NCBI GenBank assembly: GCA_019448385.1
Contig: JAGTXO010000028.1
Coordinates: forward strand, 372,001-436,000
Length of the DNA stretch: 64,000 bases
Source of the DNA: Diacronema lutheri
Lineage: Eukaryota; Haptophyta; Pavlovophyceae; Pavlovales; Pavlovaceae
Reading direction: 5' to 3'
Both the position numbers and the translations under genes were made by a program. The notes beneath the pieces were generated by a model. It searched no databases. It was not told the DNA's origin and saw nothing but the letters and a program-made list of their open reading frames with translations. This document shows positions 50,855-61,917 of this stretch, one piece after another (within the stretch, counting starts at the first letter, position 1; every line of letters begins with the position of its first letter).

Positions 50855-51636
50855 CTGGACGTCGAGCGTGTGCGCCTTGTCCGCACGTGTGCACTCACGT
50901 GCGACTGCGGCGATCTGCCCGGCGTAGTAGTCCGCGCGCGCGGGAGCCGCGTCGGCAGTAGGAGCAGGATAACGTACTTGCGCCTGACGAGGACGGCGAG
51001 AAGTGCGGCTTTTCGCTCGGGGTCTACCATGCCGCCGAGGTTGGCGCTGGCGCGCGTGAGGCAGTCGGAGCGCGCTGGGCCCGGGTTAAAGGCCTCACCC
51101 CGGGGGACGGGAGGATTCAAGGCGCCGAGCCGCTGCGGGTGCGGCGGGAGGCCCCGGGCGGGTGTGCTAATGCGGCTCGATGGCCGCCTGCCGGGGGGGG
51201 GGGGGGGGGGGAGGGGGGGGGGGGGGGGGGGGGGCGTTGGGCCGCCCGCGGAAACGGAGGTGAGCGTGTGGGAGCGGCGCGCGTCGGCGCGCGCGGCTGG
51301 CGTGCAGCACGGATAAGTCTTGTGTGGACTTCGCGGGGCGGATCCCGGTGCAGGGATTGCCGACGTAGGCCGCGAGCGCGAGCAGGGCGGGGATGAAGAC
51401 GGATGATGGGGTTGGGGCCAAGGCCGCCGCACCCGCAGCTATCACGGTGGCAGCGACCGCCACGGTCAGTGCGAGGCTCGCGTGGCCGCTGCGCGGGCAG
51501 CTCGCCCGCCAGGTCCAGGAGGGCCGGCCTGCGGCCTCAGTGCCCAGCGTTGGGCATGTCAGCGTCTGCGTCTGCGGGCCCGCCACTGCGATGGCGCATT
51601 GAGCCTGGCGCACCAAAACGCAATCGGTCCGCCGAT

Positions 51637-51677
<41 letters not shown>

Positions 51678-53583
51678 CGAGGCGTGCGCGGGGGCTTGGG
51701 GTGGGCTCCGGGTGCCGGCGCTGTGCCAGCGGCGGGCTTGGTTGACGCCGTCTCGCCGGGGCCCTTGCGCCTTGCGGCGCGAGCGTCGCGGAGGGGCGTC
51801 GGCTGCGCTGGCTCCGCGTCGGCGGTGGCGTGGGGCAGGCTCTTGTGGAGGGCGGAGCGCTCGCGCACGAGTCGGTTGCCAAGGCGGGCTGTCTGCGTGC
51901 CGTTGGGCTGCGCTTGGGCAGGTAGGACCTGCGGCCTCGGGGGCGGGCGGGTTTTCGTGTTGGGCCAGGCGGCAACGCGCACCGGCCGTGTTCGCGGCCG
52001 GCAGGCGGACGTCCGCAGCGGGGCGGAGAATGCGGGTGAAGCGCTTGCACGGGCGCGGTTCGCACCTGGCGGCCAGGCGATCACGAACCGTTGGGTCGCC
52101 CGGCTGTTTGGTGGAGCCGAGGGCAGCAAGGATAGCGAGCTTGGCCGCCTCATCGGTGACGAGCGGCACTGTTGCCCAGCTCTGTACCTCGAAGCCCTGG
52201 ATGTGCAGGCGTCGGGGAAGTTCCCGGCAGCGTCGCCTGCGTCCGTCGAGAGGCGGACCGAAGTCGCGCCCGTGCCCCCGTTGGCGACACCGAGCTCTCG
52301 CTCGTTCACACCGGCCCGCCGACGCGGGCGCGTGGTGCGCGCGCGTTGGGTGCGTGTCTGCCTCGAGCAGCGTGCCCAGTCGCAGTGTGGGCGCGTGTCC
52401 GTCTGCCTCAAAACGCCACGTGGAGGGGAAGGCGCGGGGCGGGCTCGCCGAGGAGGTGCCGCCGCTCGCTGCCACCCGGCGCGGGCTCGGGGCAGCCGTC
52501 TTCGGGTGCCGCGCTCTTCGCGCCATGCACGAACGTTCCGCCGCGCTCGCAGCGCGCGAGCGCACACACAGAGCGCGCGGCGACCCCGGCGGGGGCAGTG
52601 CGTCCCGGTGGCACTCGCGGGCGCGCGCCTGGCCTGGGCGCAGCTGGGCGCGTTGCCGCCCGCGCAGCGAGCCGCCCGCGCGCCTCGCCGCGCGCGCGCT
52701 TCGTCGCACGCGTGCGCCCTGCATGCACGCGCACAGCGCGCGGCGGCTCGGCGCAGTGCAAGGCAGAGCGTGCTGCAACGGTTGCGAGGGCGCGCACGCG
52801 CGGCGCGGCGCGCCCCTGTGTGGTCGCCTGCGCGCGGCGCGTGGTCCGGACGCAGCTCGGTGGCGTGATGCCGTTCGTGCAACACAGTGCGCGTGAGAGC
52901 CGCACGTGCACACCTGCAGTGCAACGCGGCATTGCGCGCGTTGCGTGGGCGGAGCGCGGCTGGATGTGCTTGAGGTCGCGCAGCATGCCGCGCGCCGCGC
53001 GCTGTGCGGCGCAGCGAGTCGGCCATGCCCCTGGTCCTCGTCTCCGGGGGGGGGGGGGGGGGGGTGGTGGTGGCAACCAGGATCCGCCAGCGCGTGGTGG
53101 GCGCCGTCCAACTCCCAGCCAGGATGCGCCCCGTTCTTCCCCGACACTCTCCGTCCAAACCCGCCGCCCAGCCTGCCGCCGCACCCGCCGCCAACGCCGC
53201 CGCGCACCCATCCGCCGAGCTCACCTCGCGCGCGCTCGCGCTCACGCTGCGCGACGAGGCTGCGCAGGCCGGCGCGCGGCCGTGCAGAGCAGCGCAGGCC
53301 GGCGCGCGGCCGCGCGCGCGCGCTCACGTTGCGGCCGCGCAGCGAGCTTTCGCCGCGTCGCAGCCCCTCCGAGCAGCCACGATGCACGCCCCCGGAGGAC
53401 GTTGGCCGCGCTCGGAGGCCGCGCTCGGGCGCGCAAAGAGAGGCGGCGCGGGCAAACGAGTAGGCTCGGCGCGCTGGCGGGTCCTGGTTGTGGGAGAGCG
53501 GGGCATTCTCCAGGGCATCATGTAAATTCTCCCAAGTATCATCCGGGCCGCCATCCGGACACTGACGTGCCCACAGTCTGCAG
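50855..53583. other. Unresolved stretch, probably an intron-bearing minus-strand gene
   Basis: On the minus strand, C-runs (plus-strand G at 51193-51234, 51638-51677 and 53046-53064) sit just upstream of plausible acceptors, for example GGTGCGCCAG before 51602. The open block after that acceptor, about 51602-51290, encodes a hydrophobic stretch (SLALTVAVAATVIAAGAAAL then PSSVFIPALLALAAYVGNP) consistent with two membrane segments. Another ordered-looking minus block is LHIQGFEVQSWATVPLVTDE at about 52,200. No family is recognised, exons cannot be chained with confidence, and the plus strand also has open frames. Confidence 0.35.
51290..51602 (-). other. Candidate exon with two membrane segments
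   Basis: Minus-strand block from 51602 down to about 51290, preceded by a C40 tract and a CAG acceptor. Hydrophobic residues as described in the parent region. Listed separately because it is the only part of the unresolved stretch with protein-like features that I would defend. Confidence 0.3.
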
Positions 53584-56500
53584 ATGGAGGACTCCGTGAA
53601 GGACGCTTTGCCCGGCGGGCGGGGCGGCTCGGACAGTTTCTCGCTGGCCCTCAGCACCATTCTGTCGCCGGGAGATACCCACCCCCACGTGGTCCCATCC
53701 ACTTGCCTCATCGCCCTGCTGCGTTACGCGGATTTCGGCACGAGCAGGGTTAGGGTGGGCGACACGGGGTGCTCGCAGCATGCGCTCAAGGTGGCGCTGC
53801 GCAACCTGCGCAAAGCATGCGCGGATGCGGACCGGTTTGGGCAGGTGCTCGTGGTCGTGCTACCGCTCTGCCTCCGCGCGTCCAGCGGCCTCGTGCACTG
53901 GACGGCGGCGTACCTGCTCCTCGCGCCGCCCGCGCAGCGCGGCGCGCCGCCCGGCGCCGCGCTCGCCCTGCTCGCCGATTCGCGCACCTTGGGCAACGGC
54001 GAATCGGCGTACGCCACGGCGGCCGGCGTGCTCATCAAGAAGCTTGCGCAGCGCATCGGCAGAACAGCGCCGCCCATCGATGCCTTCAAGGCGCCCCCGC
54101 AGAGTGGGGCCGCGTGTTGCTTCGCCGCGGCAACAGTCGCGGCCGAGGTCGTGGCGAGCGCATCGACGCTCTACGGCCGCCGCGCGAGTGTCCTTGTCGA
54201 CATCAAGAAGGCTTTGGACGCGCGCCTCGCGCGCCTCACGACGGCCGCGTACGAGGAGACCCGCGCGCGCACGCTCCGCGCCGCCATCGGCGCTCTGCTC
54301 GGCGACCGCGCCAGGCGCTTCGGCCCGTTCACCCGCGAGGCCGCGCGGCTCGCCGAGGCCGCGCGGCTCGCCGAGGCGTGCGATGCCAGTGTCGGCGGAT
54401 CCGCGCCCGACGGGCTGCTGCAGGCCGTCGAGGCGGCGCTGCGCGCGCCCGACGACCGCATCGCACGCACGGCCGCGCTCGACGCGCTCACGGGCGCTGC
54501 AGGCCGCGCGCTGTCGACGGCGGCCAGGCCGCGCGGCGCGGCGGCGCCAAGGCCGCCGTCGCGAGCGCCACCGCCGCGTGCGCCGCAGCGGCGCGCCGCC
54601 TCGGCGTGGGGGCCCCGACCATTCAGCAGCCTCGGCGGGGGCGAGGGCGACGGGGACGATGGCGACGCCACCACCGCTGACGACGGGGAGGGCGCGGAGG
54701 ACGGGGACGACGACCCCGCGGGCGCGGCGGCTGCGGCGGTGGCGACGGGCACGGCGGCGACGAGCGCGGTGGCGGCGGGCGCGGCGCCAACCTCGCCGGC
54801 GGCGGCGGACGGCGGTGGCTCGGCGCCGCTCGAACGCCGCTGCGTCTACACTGCGCCTGATGAGGGCGACGCGGACGCGCGCGTGTACGACGCCAAGGAC
54901 CCCGAGCAGCTAAAAGCGGGCAGGGCGCGGCTACGGGCGAACAGCGGGCGCGCGCCCGCCGTGGTCGACACGCTTTTCGCGCACGCGACGGGCACGATCG
55001 TCACGCGGCAGCGCACGGAGGGCGTGACCGGCGCGGGCATGCACCACCTCGCCGCCCCGACGCAGGGCGCGGGGTACGGTGCCGTCGTGCGGGCCGAGCT
55101 GGGCGAGCCCGGCTTCGCGGGGACGACATGGCACATGACGTCGGGCGTGGAGAACCAGCCGCGCGCGGTACGAGCGGCCGCGCGCGCGTACGCGCACGAC
55201 GGCTGGGGCGGCGTGTACAATGCGCACGAGGACTTTGCCGCCTTCGAGGGCTTGCCGCGGCTCGCCGCGCCCGAATCGCTCGCGGCCATCGCCGGCGGGT
55301 CGGCGGACGCGGTGTTCTGCTGGCGGTCCGGCCGGTCCGTCATCGGCGAGGTGACGACGGTTCACTTCAATGGCGACCGCGCCGCCGCCATCGACCACGC
55401 GCGGGCGCTGCGCGTCAGGCCCGATTGGCGCTCGCAGCCCAGGATCTACGAGGCGGCGTGCGGCGCGGAGGGCACGGTGCTGCTCGTGTGGGTCGTGCCC
55501 GACCGTCACAAGAACCCGCGGCTGGACTGGGCGCCGATTCTCGTCGTGATCCACCTGCCCGCCGACCCCGACTGGCTCGCGCGCGCCACGCCGGCGATCG
55601 CGAAGGCGCGGCGCGAGGTCGAGGACGGACGCGCGCGCGCGGAGGCGCGCGGCGTGCCGCAGCACCTCGCCTACACGCTGAGCCCACGCTTCCGAGGCAC
55701 CGCGCCGCGCGGAGCCGCGCGCGTGCCGCCGCGCCTCGGCGCGAGCGACGCGCGCGAGGCGCGCGCGCTCGCGGCGCTCGAGCCGGCGCTCATGTTCGCG
55801 CCGGCCTGGCGGCGCGCGGTGCGCGCGGCGAGCCGCGCCCCCGGCAGTGGCGCCGCGGCCGTCGAGCGCGCGCTCGCGCGCCTGCACAACGCGCTCGAGC
55901 CCGATGACGAGAGCGCGCCCGAGTCGACGCGCGTCGCGCCGCTCGCCGCCGCGCTCGAGCAGTCGGCGGGCTGGCCGGCGGGCACGGCGCGCATGGCGGC
56001 AAGCGTGACCAAGGGCCCCGGCGTCGGAGATGGCGCAGGTGGCGACGAAGTGACCAAAGTGGAGGAAACGGCGAAGACGAGCGGCGACGGCTGCACCGGC
56101 ACGCCTCCTCTGCGCCCGGCCGCGCGCGCGGCCGGCGCGGCGGACGACGGAGGGGCGGCGGTCGTGGCGGGCGTCGAGGGCGAGCGCGACGCACTCGCCA
56201 AGACGGGTGCCGGCGGCTGCGACGACGACGCTCGCGAGCCGCTGTCGGCCGGCAAGCCCGGCGCACTCGCCGCCGCGGCGACCGTCGGGGGTCTCGGCGA
56301 GCTCGTCGGCAGCCTATGCGCGTGGCTGGCGCGCGGCGCGGCTGGCGGCGCCATCGCGGCCATCTCCCCCGGGACGGCCGCGCGCGGAGCAAACGGCACG
56401 CCGCAGCGCGCCGAGCCGCCGGCCGCCGGCGATCCCGTCGCTCCGCACGCGCGCGTCGCCGCTGCGGCGCCCTTGGCGGGCAGCGCGGCGGCGCCGTCGT

Positions 56501-59500
56501 CGGCCGCGCGCGACGCGCAGCGCGGCGTCGCGGGATTCGACGCGGCCGCGCACGCGCACGCGCGCGACGGCAGGCGGGCGGCACGGCGGATGCGCGAGCA
56601 GGAGGGGGCGGTGCACAGGGCCTTCCGCATGTCCCTCTGGCGCGACGCGACGTTTGTCGAGTTCGTTGAGAAGCTGCGCCCCGACGGCGGCGCGCAGCTG
56701 CTCGCGCGCGAGCCCACGCGGCGCGCGGCGGCGGTGCTGTGCGAGCTCGCGCGCGGCCGCGACGGCGCGAGCGGCGCGGCCGGGCTGCTGCACGAGATGA
56801 GAGCCGCCGATGCGCGCGCGCGCGAGGCCGCCAAAGCGGCGGAGGCAGCGCAGCTTGCGCACGGGACGCTGCGCATCGTGGCAACCGTGGCGCTGGGCGG
56901 TGCGGTCTTCGCCGGCATGTCAGCGCTGGTCGTTGCTTGCGCGGCGCGCACGGCGACCGGTGCGCTTTTTGGGGCCCGCCGCCCGCGGGCGGCCGCGCGC
57001 GGAGCCGACGACGCGCTCGGCACGCTGCAGCGCGCCGAGCCGCCGCCCGCCGACAAGGGCAAGCGCAGGCGCGCCAGAGCCAACGACGACCCCGTCGACG
57101 CGGCGCGCAAGGCCGTGGGCAAGGCGGAGGGCAACTGCCGCAAGGCAGCCCGCCGGCTGCACCTCGCTGCACTGGGCGAGGAGGAGGCGCAGCAGCGCGT
57201 GCTCGACGCCGAGGCGGCGGAGCAGCTGGCGCGCTCGCGCGAGCCGGCCGGCGGCTGGGTAGGCAGCGCGCGCGCGCGCGCGCGCGCGCGCGCCCCGCCG
57301 CGCGCGCGCCCGTCGATTGGCGTGCGCGCAGCGCAGAACGGCGCGCCAGCTCCGTCACCTGCGCGCCGCCGCGCCCGTGCCCCTCGCGCGCAGGGGCGCC
57401 CTGCGGACCTGCGGCTGCAACAGGCGCACTTTGGCATGCGCGAAGATGCCGACGCGGAAGTGCGCCGCGCGCACGAGGCGCTGCGCCGGGCGAGACAGGG
57501 TGTGGCGTGCGCCAAGGCCAGCGTGCGGCAGATGGAGGCGGCGTTGCTCAACGCGACGCGCTGCGCCACCGCGGTGCTCGCGCCGCGTGGCGTGCCGGAG
57601 GGTGACGAGCAGGCCGCGGCGAGAGAGCAGGCGGCGCTGGACCGGGAGGCGCCGCCGGCCGCGCAACGCGCGGCGCCGACGGCGCGCTCGCCCTCGGAGC
57701 CGCCGTCCGAGTGGGGCCCGCCAGCGGTCGGCCGGCGCCCGACGCCGCGTGCACTGTCGCACGCCGCGGGTCGCGGGGACGACAACCCGTTTGCGCCGCT
57801 CGCAACCGTCAGCGGCGATTGGTCGCCCACGCCGAGCTCGCGCTCGCCGTCCTCGCCGCCGCGGCAGCCGCCGTCCGACCGCCGCAGCGCGCAGCGTCGC
57901 AGCGCGCGCGCGCGGCCGCCGAGGCCGACCGTTTCGCCCGAGGACGCGCTCGCAGCCGAGCGCCAGGCGCGCGCGCTGTCGGAGCAGGCGGAGCAGAGGC
58001 GCGCCAAAAAGGCCGCCGCCAAGGCCGCGCGCCGCGCCGCGCGCGCCGCCGACAAGCGGACGGCGCGCGTCGTCCACGCGTGCGTAAGCGCCGCCTTGCG
58101 GCGCGTCTGCACGAGCGTCGCCACGGGCACGCCGCTCGCCGTGCTCCGCGAGCGCGCCGAGGGGCCGCGCGCGCCGAAGCCCGCGCCCGCGCCGCCACGC
58201 CGCGCAGCGGACGGCGGCCGCGCGCTCCGCCACGCGCGCCGTGCGGCCGCCGCGGCGGCGGAGCGCGAGGCGGCGGTGGCGGCCGACGCCGACGAGCGGT
58301 TCGAGCGGCAGCCCTCCGCCGCCCGGTTCGACGGCGGCGATGGCGGCGGAGGCGGCCACGTCGAGGCGAGCGCGCGACCGCGCGCCGGCGAGGCCGGCGA
58401 GGCTGGCGCGCACGGCGCGCCTGGCGCAGCGGGGACCCCGGCGGCGTCGCTCGCGTCGCGCAGCCCGTGTGATGCGCGCCGCACGGCACGCCTCCCGCAC
58501 GCACGCGCCGCAGCCACCTGCGCACGCAACGGCGGCTGGGGTGGCAACGTCGGCGGCGACGTGTGCGGCGGTTGTTTCGGCGGCGGCGGCGTCCGTCGCG
58601 ACGCCTGCGGCGGCGGCGACGCCACCTGCGGCTGCGGCGATGGCGGCGTCGGTGCTGGCGCTGGCGAGGCCCCTGCACACGGTGCGCCGGCGCGCGCGAC
58701 GGCGTCGCGCTTGCTGCGCTTGCTCGGCGCGCCACGCGCCGTGCTCGGTGCGATGGCGCACGCCGCGGCCGTGTTGGCGCGCGGCGTGGCCGCAGCCGTC
58801 GCTGGCGTGCGCGCCGCCGCGCGCGCCGTGCGGCGCGCGCGCCGCCGAGCGCCTCGCGCGCGCCGCACGGCTGCGCGGCGGGCTCGCGGCCCGCCGATGC
58901 GCGACGTCGACGGCGCCCTGCGGCCCTCGCCGTCCTGGTTGCGCACACGCCTCGTCTGCGGCCGGCGCCTCGCGCCTCTGCGCCGCGCGGGCGCGCGCCC
59001 GCCGCCCGCACACGCCGCGCCGAGTTCCCGCGCGCGCGCTGCGCAACCCGACAGCGACGCGCCGGCGTGCGCGCCGCGGCGCTCGGCGCCTGTCGGTGCG
59101 CCGCCGCGCGCGCGTGGCCTGCGCGCGGCGCGCGCACGGCGCTTCCTCGACGTCGCCGGCCGCGCGGCGCGGAGCGCGCGCCTCGGCGCGCGCATCACGC
59201 GCCAGCGCACGCCGGGTTCGCCATCGGAGCCCTGCACGGCCGAGAGCGGCGACGGCGCGGGCGCCGGCGGCGTCGGCGCGGCGGCGCCTGGCGCGGCGAC
59301 GATGCGCGCCACCGGCGCGCGCGCAGCGCGCGCTGCGGCGGCGGCGGTCGGTGGCGCCTCGCGTCTCGCGCGCCGCGCGATGGCAAGCGCCGCCGCCGCT
59401 GCCACCTCCATCGCCGGCGCTGCCGCCTCCACCGTCGCCGCCGCCGCCGTTGCCATCGGCGCGGCCGTCACGTCACCGGCGTTCGCCGCGGCGCGCGGCA

Positions 59501-61841
59501 TGGCGGCCGCATGCGTCGCTGCCTGCGCCCGCCCCACCGCCGCGCAGGCGGCCGCGTCGCGCGCGCTCGGCGCGCTCTTCGTGCTCGTCGACGCGGCCGA
59601 CGCGGCGGGCGACAGCGACGCCGCGCTCGGCGCGCTCGCGGCCGCGGTCGACGCGACGGAGCTGCGCCCGCCGCCGGCCTTTTGGCGCGCGGGCCGCGCC
59701 GCGGCGTACGCACCGCGTCCGCCGCCCCTCGACTCGGCGCGGCCGCGCTACAACCGGCGCGCGCGCGCACCTAGCCCTCCCGTCGCGGCCGCGCGGCGCA
59801 ATCTCGCGCGCGCGGTGCGCGAGCTCACGCGCGCCGCGCGCGCTGAGCGCGAGCGCGCGCCGGCGCCGCGCGGCGCGCGCGGCGGCGTGCTCCACGCGCT
59901 GCGCGCGTCGCTCCCCGTGCACGCGCGTGCCGCGCTCGGCACGGACGCGGAGCTGCGCGCGGACATCGCCGCGTTCGCGCGCGCGCGCCGCGAGCTGCAC
60001 AGCCTCACCGACGCCGAGGTGGCGGCGCTCGCGCGCCCGGACGGGCCGCCGCTGCCCGTGCGGCTCGCGTGCACGGCGGTCGCGCGCGCGCGCGGCGTGA
60101 CCGTGCTGCTCGACATCGTGCCGCGCGGCGGCGGCGCGCCCGAGCGGCTCGTGTGCCGCGCCCGTCGCCGCGGCGCCGCCACGCGCACGCCACGGCCGAC
60201 AGCCGCCGTTATCGCGCGCGCGCCTTGCATAGCGGCGCGCGTTGGCCACACTGAGCCGGCGCGCGCGTGCGCGGGCGGATCGATCGGGGTCGCGCGCCTC
60301 CGTTCAGCGCGCCGCCGCTCTTGGCGTGGGGCGCGGCTCGACGTGCACACCCGCGAGCGGCTGGCCACACCGGTGCCAGGCCACGTCGTGGCCTGCGCCG
60401 CCGCCTCGGCCATCGGCGCGTGCGTCGCTCGCGCGCGGCTTGGGCTTGCACGGCTGGCGCGCGCGTGGCCCTGCGCCTCCGCTCCACTGGCCGCTGCTGC
60501 TGTCGCCTTCGCGCCTGCCGCCGACGGTGTTTTCTGCGCCCCGCTGGGCGCTCCTGCATCCGCCTTCGCGCCTGCCGCCGACGGTGTTTTCCCCGCCGCA
60601 CTAGCCGCTGCTGCATCCGCCTTCGCGCCTGCCGCCGATTTTCCCGCCCCACTAGTTGCTCCTGCATTCGCCTCCGCGCCTGCCACCGACGGCGTTTTCC
60701 CCGCCCCACTAGCCGCTGCCGCTGCCGCGTCCGCGCCCGCCGCCGCGGGCGCGTCTTCCGCCCCACCAGCCATCGCCGCCGCGCCCGCCGCCAACGCGCG
60801 CACCGCCAACGTGCCCGTTGCCAACGAGGCTACCGCCACCGAACCAGCCGCCCTTGAGCTTCCCCTCCAACCCGCCAACTCGGCGCTGCTTGCGTGGGCG
60901 GGCGACGCGGCTGCGCGCCGGCTGGCCGCCGCCGCCGCGAGCGCCGGCCTCCCGCAGGCAGAGGTGGAGCGCATCGCCAGCGGCGACATGCTCGCCTCAA
61001 CCGTCGACGCGTGCTGCGAGGTCGTGCTGCGCGTGCACGGGCAGGCCGGCGGCGGGCATGTCTGCCACGTGCCGCTCGCCGCGCAACCCGCGGTGTTTCA
61101 GGACGACGCCGAGCGCGCCGCGCTGCTGCACCGCCTGCGCAGCGAGGCGACAACGCAGGCTGTCATCGGCGTGTGGAGCCCGTCGGACGAGCGCGGCGGC
61201 GCGGGCGGTGACGACGGCGCGCAGCTCGCCTCCGGCCATTTCACCGCGTTGCGCCTTGTGCGCGTCGCGCGCGCGGGCGAGCATCGCTACGACGCGGTGC
61301 TCGTCGACACGCTCGCGTCGCCCTGCAGGCAGGCGCTCATGCTCGCCAAGGCGATAACTGCCACGCTGCACGCGGCGGGTCTCGACATTTCGCGCGTGCG
61401 CCGCGCGCTGCTGCTCAACGAGGCGGCGCAGCGTGGCGCGACGTGCGGCCTCGCGATAGTGGGCGCGCTCAACGACGCGCTCGCCGCGGCGGGCTGCTCG
61501 TCCGCGCCGCGCACGTTCAGCGTGGCGGACATGTACGCTGTCGGCGAGCGCCTCCGCGTCGCGCTGACCGGCGCGGCCAGCGATCGTGCGCCGGGCGGCG
61601 TCTGCGCGGTCACGAGCGCGGTGCGCGGCGGGGGCAGCCCCGATGGCGCCGAAACGCCGCCGCAGACGCGCGGCGCCAAGGCCGCCGCTGGCGTCACCGC
61701 CGCCGCCACCGCCGCCGCCACGCCGCCGCCGCCCGCGCTGGGCGCCGCCGCCGCCGCCACCGCCGCCGCCGCCGCTGCTGCCGCCGCCGTGGCCGCGCCG
61801 CCACCGCCGCCACCGCCGCCGCCGGCCGGCGACGCGGGCGA

Positions 61842-61917
<76 letters not shown>

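Noticed and set aside
55671-59537. 1,288-codon minus-strand frame antisense to the giant ORF
   Set aside because: It is Ala/Arg/Ser-rich without any domain, explained by high GC removing stop codons; the plus frame carries the protease motifs.
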